From: Methylomonas aurea
Lineage (GTDB): Bacteria > Pseudomonadota > Gammaproteobacteria > Methylococcales > Methylomonadaceae
NCBI RefSeq assembly: GCF_024505045.1
Contig: NZ_JANIBM010000038.1
Location: 1-37,894 of the forward strand
Direction of reading: 5' to 3'
Length of the DNA stretch: 37,894 nt
Shown: in pieces, positions 1 to 8,399 of the stretch
Layout of the letters: each line of letters opens with the position of its first letter
Position numbering within the stretch: the stretch's first letter is position 1
Notes under the pieces: model-generated
Database searches by the model: none
Seen by the model: the letters and a program-made list of their open reading frames with translations, nothing else
What the model was told of the DNA's origin: nothing
Made by a program: the position numbers and the translations under genes

Positions 1-449
1 CACAAATAGAAGCGAAACTCGATCGCGATGGTCCAATATACACCATCTATGAAATTCTCGCCCAAGGGCCGTTGTAAAAAAGCAAAATTTGCAACCAATT
101 GCCTCAGGCTTATTGGCTGATATTGAAAAATTAAAATAGCTGCGGAAGTTAATACGATCGCTAACCAATAGGTCGGGACGATTCTGGCCACACGTGACGC
201 CAGGAATCCGCTAAACGTTCGCCCTTCGGCGCTGAGAGCTATTACAAAACCGCTGATAAGGAAAAACAGGTCTACTCCGAATCGACCGTATTCGAAAAAC
301 GCCAAATGCGGAAATTCGAAAATATTTCCGTATAAAACATTAAGCCGAGTATGAGCAGCATTGATGTCGGCAAAATAATGGAAACAAACCACAGAAATTG
401 CCGCCAAAAACCGGTATCCATCTATAAGCTGTATATGTTGATTTGCCAT
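1..449 (-). CDS. Acyltransferase-3 family membrane protein, N-terminal part (cut by window edge)
   Basis: The frame is open from an ATG at 449 to the window edge, giving about 149 residues of the N-terminus. Near the start is an R-F-L-A-A followed by a conserved H (C-F-H-Y), then FGVDLFFLISGFVI and an R-x-x-R-x-x-P-x-Y-W motif, all hallmarks of the acyltransferase-3 (OafA/NodX-like) family. The family has about ten membrane helices and O-acylates surface sugars using acyl-CoA. The histidine in the first helix region is the expected catalytic residue. It lies at the downstream end of the glycosyltransferase run, so O-acetylation of the locus polysaccharide is the likely job (inferred). The C-terminal half is outside the window. 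Confidence 0.85.
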   Translation of the reverse strand, partial: MANQHIQLIDGYRFLAAISVVCFHYFADINAAHTRLNVLYGNIFEFPHLAFFEYGRFGVDLFFLISGFVIALSAEGRTFSGFLASRVARIVPTYWLAIVLTSAAILIFQYQPISLRQLVANFAFLQRPLGENFIDGVYWTIAIEFRFYL

Positions 450-766
450 GCTTAGGGAACCTTCGATTAATTCGCTACCGCGTATTTAGGACTCAATTAA
501 ATCAATGGCTTGCGCTGCTGTTTTTCTTGAAAACTGAATTAATCAGAGGTTCCTTAACCTTCCTAACGCGACCTACCGTTTAATGAACTGGCAAGATGTA
601 CCGGATAGACCAATGTCATTAAGTTAAGGATGGTAAGAGTGGACCATGCCCCCCCCCGATCAAACGCTTTCGTTCGCAGGCATGGCCTACTCCAACAGGA
701 TTTGAACAAGCCGATCTGTTCCTTAACTTAATGGCATTGCCGGATAGGCAGCATGCTCCATGTTGC
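450..766. other. Gene-free spacer with a composite repeat
   Basis: This 317-base gap separates the acyltransferase start from the stop of the next minus-strand gene. No convincing ORF is seen. Most of 603-745 is a repeat element (separate entry); 450-600 is A+T-rich and probably carries the leader or promoter of the acyltransferase gene, but no clear -35/-10 pair was recognised. Confidence 0.6.
610..740. repeat. Composite inverted-repeat element (MITE/REP-like)
   Basis: Two 21-bp ends at 610-630 and 720-740 are inverted copies of each other with two mismatches (core CATTAAGTTAAGGA). Between them, 632-699 is a degraded copy of the palindromic element that is better preserved at 15327-15386 (both contain GATCAAAC and CGCAGGCATGGCCT). 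A run of nine C at 649-657 lies in the left arm of that palindrome. There is no coding capacity, so any mobility would depend on a protein encoded elsewhere. Confidence 0.7.
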
Positions 767-1939
767 TTAGTTTTTGCTAATAACCTCGTTATAGATAGCG
801 GCTAACTGTGCGTAATTTATTTCAGCCGTATATTTTTCGCTATATGCCCGCTTGGCGTTTAGGCCCATACGAATTTGTTCCGCCGGATTCTCGAATAACC
901 AACGCATCTTCTCCGCTAACTCTCCCGAATTACCGGGCTCGAACAACAGGCCGGTCTCTCCCTCCCGAATGATTTCCGCCAAACTCCCGACCCTGGAAGC
1001 AAGCACTGGCAAACCGTTAGCGAATGCTTCCAACAATACCATTGGAAAACCTTCGTACCATACTGAAGGCAGAATCAAAAATCCTGCCCGCTGCATCAAC
1101 TCGTTAATCGCCCGTCCATTTTGAAAACCCAACAAATGCACGTTATTCAGGCCGGCAAAGCCATCACTTAACTCACCGCTTCCCACCACCGTCAAGACGC
1201 GGTCGCCGGTTATCGCGCCCCAAGCGCTAGCCAAAGTGCCAATACCTTTTTCTGGACTGAGTCGCCCGACATATAACGCCTGTTCGTGACAGCGTGCGCC
1301 ACCGACAGAATCAGTATCTAACGGCGGAGCGATAACGAAGTTAGGTTTAACGCTAATCTTATCTGCGGGGAATCCGGCTTGCACGAATTTACCTTTTGCA
1401 AAATCCGTTAATGCAATAAAGCGGTCGACTTTAGTGCTCCAGGTTTCCAGGGTTCTGTGGCGCGAAACCATGTGAGCTACAACTAAACTACCCAATCGGG
1501 AATTACGGTAACAACCGTACAAAGCCGCCTGATACGGTGTGCCATCAATGCATTGCTCGCAAATTTTACCTGCACGCATTAAAAAAGCACCCGGACAAAT
1601 CAGCCGGTAATTGTGTAAAGTTTGAACGACGGGAATACCATTATTTCGGCAAGCATCGTAGATCGAAGGACTGATTTGAGGGAAGAAATTGTGCACATGA
1701 ACCAGATCCGGATTTAAGCTGCGCAACAGCGCATCTGCGGCGGTTAAACTGGCTTTAGAATAACAAGTCGATAATGCCACTTTAATTTTTCCGCTCAGCC
1801 CGCCAGACAGAGCGCTATTGTCGACATTCCACTTCTCGACTACATGGCCATGATGGGCCAACAGTTCCGTTTCGGCGTCAACGACACTATCTTCGCCCCC
1901 GGCTTGCTGGTAACGGTTATGAACAATCAGAATTTTCAT
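767..1939 (-). CDS. Glycosyltransferase family 4 with Cys-rich insert
   Basis: A predicted 390-residue GT-B fold transferase. The N-terminal Rossmann half begins MKILIVHNRYQQAGGED. The C-terminal half has the nucleotide-sugar region YVGRLSPEKGIGTL and the E-x7-E type motif EGFPMVLLEAFANGLPV, typical of GT4 (retaining). Around residues 117-150 there are cysteines (LICPGAF, CEQC, GCYR) that form the Cys insert of one GT4 subgroup and may bind a metal. An in-frame GTG lies three codons upstream, but the ATG at 1939 directly precedes the conserved MKILIV strand and is preferred. It probably adds a sugar to a lipid-linked repeat unit at the cytoplasmic face of the membrane; donor and acceptor cannot be told from sequence. 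Confidence 0.87.
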   Translation of the reverse strand: MKILIVHNRYQQAGGEDSVVDAETELLAHHGHVVEKWNVDNSALSGGLSGKIKVALSTCYSKASLTAADALLRSLNPDLVHVHNFFPQISPSIYDACRNNGIPVVQTLHNYRLICPGAFLMRAGKICEQCIDGTPYQAALYGCYRNSRLGSLVVAHMVSRHRTLETWSTKVDRFIALTDFAKGKFVQAGFPADKISVKPNFVIAPPLDTDSVGGARCHEQALYVGRLSPEKGIGTLASAWGAITGDRVLTVVGSGELSDGFAGLNNVHLLGFQNGRAINELMQRAGFLILPSVWYEGFPMVLLEAFANGLPVLASRVGSLAEIIREGETGLLFEPGNSGELAEKMRWLFENPAEQIRMGLNAKRAYSEKYTAEINYAQLAAIYNEVISKN

Positions 1940-2028
1940 TTTGACCACGCAACCAAAGAATGAGGCATATTTAGCAAAAAAATCCGCTCCGATACTATTG
2001 CCATTTTCGAAAAATCACTCGATAAGCC

Positions 2029-2934
2029 TCATTTCAGCCCAGTCAACCTGGACAACGCACGCGGTAGAAAGAAACGTTTGAGATGAGCCAGATTCGGCAG
2101 AAAGCAACAGATTCTAAATATCCAAGCCGATAAATCGCCCCGATTTTCAAAAAAACCGAATTGGTTAATAAATATTCCTTGAGAAGCATCTAAATCGCCA
2201 TAAGACTCCGCCATTGCCCTTTTTTGCAAATGAATATAAACGAACTCTCTTCGGCTACCGTCTGGAGATATACAATATAATTTTCCTTGTTGCCAAAAAA
2301 AATATTGCCCCAAACGATTTAGGTGCGATGTCATATGCAAAAAGGCCGATCTAGGCGCGATGTCAGCTATTAATTCATCCCGAAAAACAGGCAATTCCAA
2401 ACCCGCGAATATCGCATCTATTCCGTTGGTCTCGTCAAAATTACAAAACTCCGGAATTGTAAAAATCTTTCGAAAATCCAAACGGGCCCGGCCTTTCCTA
2501 TATATCGCATTGATTTCGACTGTATTTTTATATAAAGTCATATGCCCTCTACGAAAAATCTTGACATAATCTTGGCTAGCAGCCGCTGCTAACAAGGGGC
2601 TTAAATCGCCAAACACCATATCAAAATCGCAATGCCCCCACCAATCATAACCGTCGAAGTATTCCGCTAATAGTTCGCCATACGCTGGTTGAAAATCTGT
2701 TAGCTTATATGGCGAATCCAGTGCGAGCGTAAAATCGAAACTAGCTTGAAATCTTTCCTTTAACTCACTAAACCCTGCTCTGACAATCCGGAGATTAGGC
2801 GGCAGTTGGAATTTAATCTCAAAATCCACCAAAAATAAAAAATCGATCTTGGGATTATGAGCGCACGACCTGATGAACAGATCGAAGTATGCAGGGCATC
2901 TGCCGAAATAGATATTAGCTATTATTAGCTTCAT
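2029..2934 (-). CDS. DUF6625-like putative glycosyltransferase
   Basis: A predicted 301-residue protein starting MKLIIANIYFGRCPAYFDLF. The central YKLTDFQPAYGELL, DWWGHCDFDMVFGD and later HMTLYKN blocks match what I know of the DUF6625 family found in polysaccharide loci. CDFDMVFGD resembles the DxD metal/nucleotide-sugar motif of GT-A folds, so a sugar transferase role is inferred, not shown. The frame stays open upstream to 3063, but those 43 codons encode unrelated sequence and overlap a repeat remnant, so the ATG at 2934 is chosen. It sits between two GT4 genes on the same strand. Confidence 0.72.
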   Translation of the reverse strand: MKLIIANIYFGRCPAYFDLFIRSCAHNPKIDFLFLVDFEIKFQLPPNLRIVRAGFSELKERFQASFDFTLALDSPYKLTDFQPAYGELLAEYFDGYDWWGHCDFDMVFGDLSPLLAAAASQDYVKIFRRGHMTLYKNTVEINAIYRKGRARLDFRKIFTIPEFCNFDETNGIDAIFAGLELPVFRDELIADIAPRSAFLHMTSHLNRLGQYFFWQQGKLYCISPDGSRREFVYIHLQKRAMAESYGDLDASQGIFINQFGFFENRGDLSAWIFRICCFLPNLAHLKRFFLPRALSRLTGLK

Positions 2935-3057
2935 ATAAAATCCTACATCTGTTAAATATCGTACCAGCCTACTATTGCGTGCGCCGTTAATACCGACGTT
3001 CCGGGGCACTCGCAGGCTGGCTTTGTCGAAGTCCTTGATCGTGGCCCGACCCGCCCC

Positions 3058-3074
3058 TACCATCCTTAACTTAA
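3058..3074. repeat. Solo end of the 610-740 repeat family
   Basis: These 17 bases are an exact inverted match to 619-635, inside the left end of the repeat at 610-740. The flanking 3003-3031 segment (cactcgcaggctggctttgt then cgaag) faintly resembles the REP-like palindrome at 14316-14335. It looks like a remnant in the 2935-3134 spacer, which has no other recognisable gene. Confidence 0.5.
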
Positions 3075-3134
3075 CAAAACCGTATTAAGGCGGACGGGTA
3101 TTAAATTTCAAAAGGCCGGAACAATAGGGTTGCG

Positions 3135-4265
3135 CTAAGCCGATCCCAGATATCGCAATATGCCATCGACAAAGTTCGACGCCATGTTTTCGATCGAAAA
3201 CCGCGCACTGCTTTCCAATGCACCTTTCTTTAACACCGACAACAGCGCACCATCCCCGAAACATTGACATACGGCCGCCGAGTAAACCTTAATATCGGGC
3301 GCGGTAATCATGCCGTTAATCCCATGTTCGAGATATTCTATTTCCGGACTATGATTCGGTATGTCGGTAGTTAATAACGGCAAGCCGGCACTGAAAGCAT
3401 CCAGAATTGCCAGCCCAACCAAGCCAGGACATAGAAATACCTCCGCCACTCGAAAAATCAGAGCCTTATCCGCTCCGAACAAAGGACCGAGATACTTGAT
3501 AAACTCATATTGGCGAGAGTAGTCCTCAACCAGCTTACGGTCGACTCCATCACCAACCACCAATAGTATAAAGTCGGATTTGACTTCTTTGACGGCAATT
3601 GCGGCATCCAGCAAGAACCGCAGTTTTTTATCCGAGTATAGGCCACCACAGTACAAACCAACTCTCGCGCTGCGCGGAATTTTCAAACGTACTTTTAAAT
3701 CGTCGACAGCTCCGCCACTATGAGCAGCCAAATCTTCCTTGAAACATGACGTGTCGATGCTATTGTTTAAAATAGTTATTTTGGCTTTCGGATAACCTAA
3801 TCCCGCAATATATTCAGCAACCCCACTTGTGTAAGCAAACCACCAATCTACCTGAGTCGAAAGAATTTTCTTGATTCTCTCTCTAAAACTATGTGGATCG
3901 CCTTGCCGGTTTTGGCCGTGCCCCCAATACGCAAAACGCTTGCACCCCAACCAATGCATCAGCATTAGCAGATAATTATGAAAATGTTTATTGGCCTGCT
4001 CGGTTATCACGAAATCCGCCCAGACAATATGACGGACAGCGCTAGGCAGAATATGTAACTTGCCGCTGAACAACCAGAGACTGTGATCGACCACGCAGTA
4101 TCCGCTACTAACTAGCACATTGTCGCCCTTATTGCGTTCATGAACAGGCGGGGTTCCACACACAACCCTTAATTCATGGCCTGATTGCCCCAGCATTTCC
4201 CCCATCAACTCAAACAACGGCATCCGATATTGCTTTAACATCGGTTGGAATATCAATATTTTCAT
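3135..4265 (-). CDS. Glycosyltransferase family 4
   Basis: A predicted 376-residue GT-B protein beginning MKILIFQPMLKQYRMPLFEL. The middle has GHGQNRQGDPHSFRERIKK, seen in transferases that start with a short N-terminal Rossmann domain. The C-terminal domain has VGLYCGGLYSDKKLRFLLDA and, in place of a canonical E-x7-E, GLVGLAILDAFSAGLPLL, where Asp may replace the second Glu. It probably transfers one sugar of the repeat unit, with unknown specificity. It ends 200 bases before the DUF6625-like gene and starts 11 bases after the GT2 gene stop, so it is likely co-transcribed with the latter. Confidence 0.85.
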   Translation of the reverse strand: MKILIFQPMLKQYRMPLFELMGEMLGQSGHELRVVCGTPPVHERNKGDNVLVSSGYCVVDHSLWLFSGKLHILPSAVRHIVWADFVITEQANKHFHNYLLMLMHWLGCKRFAYWGHGQNRQGDPHSFRERIKKILSTQVDWWFAYTSGVAEYIAGLGYPKAKITILNNSIDTSCFKEDLAAHSGGAVDDLKVRLKIPRSARVGLYCGGLYSDKKLRFLLDAAIAVKEVKSDFILLVVGDGVDRKLVEDYSRQYEFIKYLGPLFGADKALIFRVAEVFLCPGLVGLAILDAFSAGLPLLTTDIPNHSPEIEYLEHGINGMITAPDIKVYSAAVCQCFGDGALLSVLKKGALESSARFSIENMASNFVDGILRYLGSA

Positions 4266-4276
4266 AATATTAAGCG

Positions 4277-5155
4277 TTATGCAGCCTGACCCTTAGCGAA
4301 TATTAGATGCATGAAATAACCGGAAATAACTCTAGCCAAATCCACAGTAATATAGATAGGAAACAGTAGTCTTGGACAATTATTCCACCCAAACCACCAA
4401 CGGGCCTTTATATTCGCCGGAGAACGAATACTCGTAAAGTAATCGAATACGCGTTTTGCCGATAATTGGCTACGCAATGTAGCCATTCCGGTCACATCTA
4501 CGTGGGAGTAGACTTTGCAATTCCGACAGCTCAGAACACTATATCCAGCCCTTCTGGCTTTATGGCTGAAATCATAATCCGCACCGTAATGCGGCAAATG
4601 TACTTCATCGTACAATCCCAACTCCCTAAAAACGGCTACAGGAAATAATGTTCCTCGCCCCGAAGCATGCGTAACAGAAACGACATCGACGTCATCTGGC
4701 AAATGGTCCTTTTCGAAACTAACGGGAATCGATTTCGCGGTCAACCAGTTTTGCCGGAATCCTGACGATAAAGGCTTGCCGCTTTTAATGTCGTGCGGAA
4801 CAGACGTTAACACCGCCCTTGGATATTTAATAACCAATTTAGCGAATTCAGCCAAATAATCACGGGGGATTTCTGTATCATTATTCAATGTCAACAGATA
4901 ATCTTCAGCAGATGCATTTTCCAATATGTAATTTACACAGACATTTATAGCTCCAGTCCACCACAAACTGCTAGCTGCCGGAATTACAATAACTTCTGGA
5001 TATCTTCTTCGAATCAAATCCTCGGTACCATCCGTCGAACCATGATCACAAATTACAACAGAGAAATTCCGATTGCTCTGCCCTATTAAACTCTCTAGGC
5101 ATTTGATCGTAAAGTTGACTCGATTAAAAACAGGAATACAAACCCATATCTTCAT
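4277..5155 (-). CDS. Glycosyltransferase family 2
   Basis: A predicted 292-residue GT-A transferase. It begins MKIWVCIPVFNRVNFTIKCL, followed by the nucleotide-binding ICDHGSTDGTEDL and LTLNNDTEIP, the family equivalent of the DxD motif. LWWTGAINVCVNY and HYGADYDFSHKARRAGY are typical of the rhamnosyltransferase-like (WbbL-type) GT2 subgroup, in which ADYDF carries the probable catalytic Asp. Upstream in-frame codons reach 5278 but have no family similarity, so the ATG at 5155 is used. A 177-base spacer without recognisable features separates it from the Wzy-like gene. Confidence 0.87.
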   Translation of the reverse strand: MKIWVCIPVFNRVNFTIKCLESLIGQSNRNFSVVICDHGSTDGTEDLIRRRYPEVIVIPAASSLWWTGAINVCVNYILENASAEDYLLTLNNDTEIPRDYLAEFAKLVIKYPRAVLTSVPHDIKSGKPLSSGFRQNWLTAKSIPVSFEKDHLPDDVDVVSVTHASGRGTLFPVAVFRELGLYDEVHLPHYGADYDFSHKARRAGYSVLSCRNCKVYSHVDVTGMATLRSQLSAKRVFDYFTSIRSPANIKARWWFGWNNCPRLLFPIYITVDLARVISGYFMHLIFAKGQAA

Positions 5156-5332
5156 AATGTGACATTTAATAGAATATTTTTTGCTTAAGACGATTAGACT
5201 TAGCTGGTTGTTGAAAAACAGTTGCGTGGACGTTAGCGTGGTGGCAAATTGGCTAAATATTGTGATTGAACAAAGCATTAACCACTAGATATAGACCGCC
5301 TACCGCGCTAAATATAGAAAATCAACTACCTG

Positions 5333-6568
5333 TTAGACGGCTTTACGAAGTTTATCAATATTATTTACCGACACAACCAGAAAAGAACTAATTAGCATAA
5401 ACATCAAATTAAGACCGTTTAATCCTCTAAGGTAAGACGATTCCGCCAAATTATGAACCAAAATCCCTAAAAATCCGGTTGCCAAAAAGGCAAAAAGAGC
5501 AGGATTTGCTGCTTTAATTATCAATAAATTCCGAAAGTTTTTTAATATAATCAAAAGAAGCATAGCCATGGCAACTATGCCACCCTTAGTGATGACCTCG
5601 ATATAGCCATTATGCAAATGCGACATTCTAATCCCGTATTTTTTTGTCAACCCATCAAGATTATCAAAACCGTGCCCAACTAAAGGGCTATCAGTAAATG
5701 ACTGTATCCCACGCTCCCATAATGCGGACCTTCCAGTAAAAGTCGTATCGCGCCCACTAGTTGCCAGAGACTTATTAACTATTTCTTCGCTGTTCATATA
5801 AAAAGTTGTCATTACCAGCCCCCCTAATCCAACACCAACAAACAGCACAGCTTTAACCGACGCACTGGCACGCCCAAACAATTTAAAATAAATCATCGAA
5901 ATTATAGCCACCAAAGAGGCTACAATACTTGTCATGCTATCAGCTTTTAAAACAACATAAGCAGAGGCGACTATTGAAAACGCTGCGACAGACCTCCTTA
6001 GCAACCCCCACCCCCCCTTAGTAAAAAACAAATTCACACCGCACCAAATTGAAATCAATACCAAACCACCCAACTTATTGGGGTGATCGGTAATACCTAT
6101 CCACCGAACCTTTGCAAAGTCTGACGAGTTTATTCCCAATTTAGGATATTTTAAAGCCACGAAAATACTAGCTAATACCATAATTAATGCTAGCGTAAAT
6201 AACCAGGAGAGAAATTGATTGTGCCTATCATAGAAGGCTAACGCTGTAATGATCGCAATCAGCAACGACGACAGCAAAAATATGAATATCATCAAGGTTG
6301 CCTTGGGATCAGTCGACCAAGCAGACGACAAAAGAACGTAGAAAATCAAGCATATAAACAATTTGCTTTTATTCAAAACATCAATAACAATCCTGAAATT
6401 TATAAAAAAAAGAACGAAGGTACAAAAAATAAAAACCCGGTGTAAAGGGAGCCTATCCGCACCTCCGCTCATGGTGATGTCTATTCCGAAGTAGTCCCAG
6501 AATATGTAACTGAAAAAAACCAAAGCCGTAGCCGTTCTATACTTAAATTCTCTCGTGCCAGCGTTCAT
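5333..6568 (-). CDS. Wzy-like O-antigen polymerase/ligase membrane protein
   Basis: A predicted 411-residue protein with about ten or more hydrophobic helices. The conserved Wzy_C/O-antigen ligase block occurs near residues 290-335: GHGFDNLDGLTKK, then SHLHNGYIEVITKGGIVAM, with a periplasmic loop Arg/His-rich signature. Family members either polymerise lipid-linked repeat units (Wzy) or ligate polymer to lipid A core (WaaL). Position next to Wzx and transferases favours Wzy. The ATG overlaps the stop of the upstream GT4 gene by four bases (ATGA), so translation is probably coupled. A G7-T-G5 run in the coding strand (complement of 6005-6017) could be slip-prone. Confidence 0.85.
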   Translation of the reverse strand: MNAGTREFKYRTATALVFFSYIFWDYFGIDITMSGGADRLPLHRVFIFCTFVLFFINFRIVIDVLNKSKLFICLIFYVLLSSAWSTDPKATLMIFIFLLSSLLIAIITALAFYDRHNQFLSWLFTLALIMVLASIFVALKYPKLGINSSDFAKVRWIGITDHPNKLGGLVLISIWCGVNLFFTKGGWGLLRRSVAAFSIVASAYVVLKADSMTSIVASLVAIISMIYFKLFGRASASVKAVLFVGVGLGGLVMTTFYMNSEEIVNKSLATSGRDTTFTGRSALWERGIQSFTDSPLVGHGFDNLDGLTKKYGIRMSHLHNGYIEVITKGGIVAMAMLLLIILKNFRNLLIIKAANPALFAFLATGFLGILVHNLAESSYLRGLNGLNLMFMLISSFLVVSVNNIDKLRKAV

Positions 6569-7803
6569 ATTCTCAATATGTTACGATACTCTTCAATTGT
6601 TTTCTCAGCGTTTATATCTGCATTATAGGTCTGCCGAGTATTTTGGTACATTAAGCCAATTTTATCGGCATGACTATCGCCTAGAGCTATATTTAGCTTT
6701 CTTGCCCAATCTGCTTCGTCATTTGTCGCAGCCAAAAAACCTGCCTCACCATTCAGCACCATTTCTCTGGTACCATCGATATCGCTGGTAATAATTAGCT
6801 TTTTCATTGCCCCAGCCTCTAAAATCGGCCGGGCGAAATGCGGTTCAGTAAACGGGGCGGCTATAATATCCACTTCGGCAATATAATTGGCGATGTCGAA
6901 AATTACCCCTGGAAAAAATACTCGCTCCTGCAAACCATTGCGATCAATTATCTCCTGGATTTGCAGTCGCAAGTTTTTCTTGCCAGTTAATATGCGTAAC
7001 ACATTCCGGAGCCGACTTTGGTCGGCGATTCTCTCACCTTCTCCGAACAACACTAACACAGCCTCAGGATGCATATCCTTTATATTAGCGAAAGCCTTTA
7101 GCAATGTCAGCGCACCTTTGGCGGGTGTATTCCAACCCAACATGGCGATTATCTTAGACTTCTCGGCGATGCCCAGTTTTTTACGTAAATTGACTGGCTC
7201 GACTTTTTCGGGATTAAACTTGTCGAAATTGACAAAATTGGGAATTACTACGCCGCGTTTTTCAGGTTTAACTCGATTCAACTCGGAGTCGCACAGAGCT
7301 ATTACCACATCGGCGCAGCTTGAAATGATTTTCCTAAAAACTCGATAGCGGAGTTTGAAGTTTCCATACTCAAGAAAGTCTCGCATGTGCCATACCAACG
7401 GCACACCCATTGACTTAGTGGCAAGGCCCTCAGCAATCAAAACCGATGAATTGAGATGCACAATATCCGGACGTTCAAAAGCTATTATTTTTTTCATCTC
7501 ATAATAACTTGGCAGAAGTTTCATATAATGCCTAACGTACACTTTGATATTGTGATAGAACTTGGCGCTTAATGGATTCAATGATTGGTTTTCTATGGTG
7601 CAGTGGGGGAGTTTACCGAGCGCGGTATTTATCTTGCATTGGATCCCTGCTTTCCGGTAAAACTCGACTGCCGGACCGTCGGTTATGAAATAAACGACGA
7701 TATCATATTCTTTCCGCACAAACTCTAACAGATAAAACAAACTCATCGGAGCACCGCCGTTGGCTCCCGAATGTTGCACGTAAAGTATTTTTTTATCCAA
7801 CAT
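6565..7803 (-). CDS. Glycosyltransferase family 4
   Basis: A predicted 412-residue GT-B transferase beginning MLDKKILYVQHSGANGGAPM, with the GG donor-side loop near residue 15-18. Later blocks are VWHMRDFLE, IIAMLGWNTPAKGALTLLKA and AAPFTEPHFARPILEAGAMK, the last carrying the E-x7-E type pair. An upstream in-frame ATG at 7833 would add ten residues but lies deep inside the neighbouring acyltransferase gene; the ATG at 7803 gives an 11-base overlap with it and starts at the conserved strand. Donor and acceptor are unknown. It is co-transcribed with the acyltransferase upstream and Wzy-like gene downstream. Confidence 0.87.
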   Translation of the reverse strand: MLDKKILYVQHSGANGGAPMSLFYLLEFVRKEYDIVVYFITDGPAVEFYRKAGIQCKINTALGKLPHCTIENQSLNPLSAKFYHNIKVYVRHYMKLLPSYYEMKKIIAFERPDIVHLNSSVLIAEGLATKSMGVPLVWHMRDFLEYGNFKLRYRVFRKIISSCADVVIALCDSELNRVKPEKRGVVIPNFVNFDKFNPEKVEPVNLRKKLGIAEKSKIIAMLGWNTPAKGALTLLKAFANIKDMHPEAVLVLFGEGERIADQSRLRNVLRILTGKKNLRLQIQEIIDRNGLQERVFFPGVIFDIANYIAEVDIIAAPFTEPHFARPILEAGAMKKLIITSDIDGTREMVLNGEAGFLAATNDEADWARKLNIALGDSHADKIGLMYQNTRQTYNADINAEKTIEEYRNILRI

Positions 7804-8392
7804 TGCCAATTTCCTTAGCAGGACTTCCCGCAACTATTTTAGATTCCGCAACTGCCTTAACCACTACCGATCCAGCACCAACAATGCTATTACGGCCGAT
7901 ATTGACACCTTTAGTTATTATCGAATTCGCGCCTATAAAAACATTGTCATCAACCATTACAGGTTTTGCCGCTATTTTTTCGTGATCGCCACAATACCGT
8001 CTGTTTATCGGATTCTTTGTGTGAAAATCCGTGTCGAAAAGTAAAACATTCGCTCCTATTAGCGCACTTTTACCGATAGAGACACTGATTGCAGCACATA
8101 TGGCAGACCCACTAAGCCCGCTATCGTCACCAATTTTTAATTCAGCACCCGTCCTTAAGGTCCTCAAAATAACCGGATGATTTACTCCCAGGGCGGTGTA
8201 TCTGGAATCCGAACACAATACTACACGATCGCCAATCACGATCCTGGAACCCGGAGCCCTCGAAATAATTGGCAACCCGTAAAATGTGCAGCCCCTTCCT
8301 ATTTCTACTCCATGCATTTTGGCTAGTCCGTAGCCCATTACTCTCCAATATGTTATTTGTAGTTTATTAATACCCTTGAGGAATATACTCAT
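7793..8392 (-). CDS. Hexapeptide-repeat (left-handed beta-helix) acyltransferase
   Basis: A predicted 199-residue protein with repeated I-G-x4 hexapeptides from about residue 30 to 185 (IGRGCTFYG, IGDRVVLCS, IGKSALIGANV, IGRNSIVGAGSVV). LLFDTDFH supplies the histidine expected to activate the acceptor hydroxyl in WcaF/NodL/serine-acetyltransferase-like enzymes, which use acetyl-CoA and work as trimers. It ends in AGSPAKEIG, the usual last coil. The likely job is O-acetylation of a precursor sugar in the cytoplasm. It starts seven bases after the CgeB-like gene stop. Confidence 0.87.
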   Translation of the reverse strand: MSIFLKGINKLQITYWRVMGYGLAKMHGVEIGRGCTFYGLPIISRAPGSRIVIGDRVVLCSDSRYTALGVNHPVILRTLRTGAELKIGDDSGLSGSAICAAISVSIGKSALIGANVLLFDTDFHTKNPINRRYCGDHEKIAAKPVMVDDNVFIGANSIITKGVNIGRNSIVGAGSVVVKAVAESKIVAGSPAKEIGNVG

Positions 8393-8399
8393 TCTTAAG

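Noticed and set aside
649..657. Run of nine C as a phase-variation tract
   Set aside because: It lies in a non-coding degraded repeat, not in a gene or a recognised promoter.
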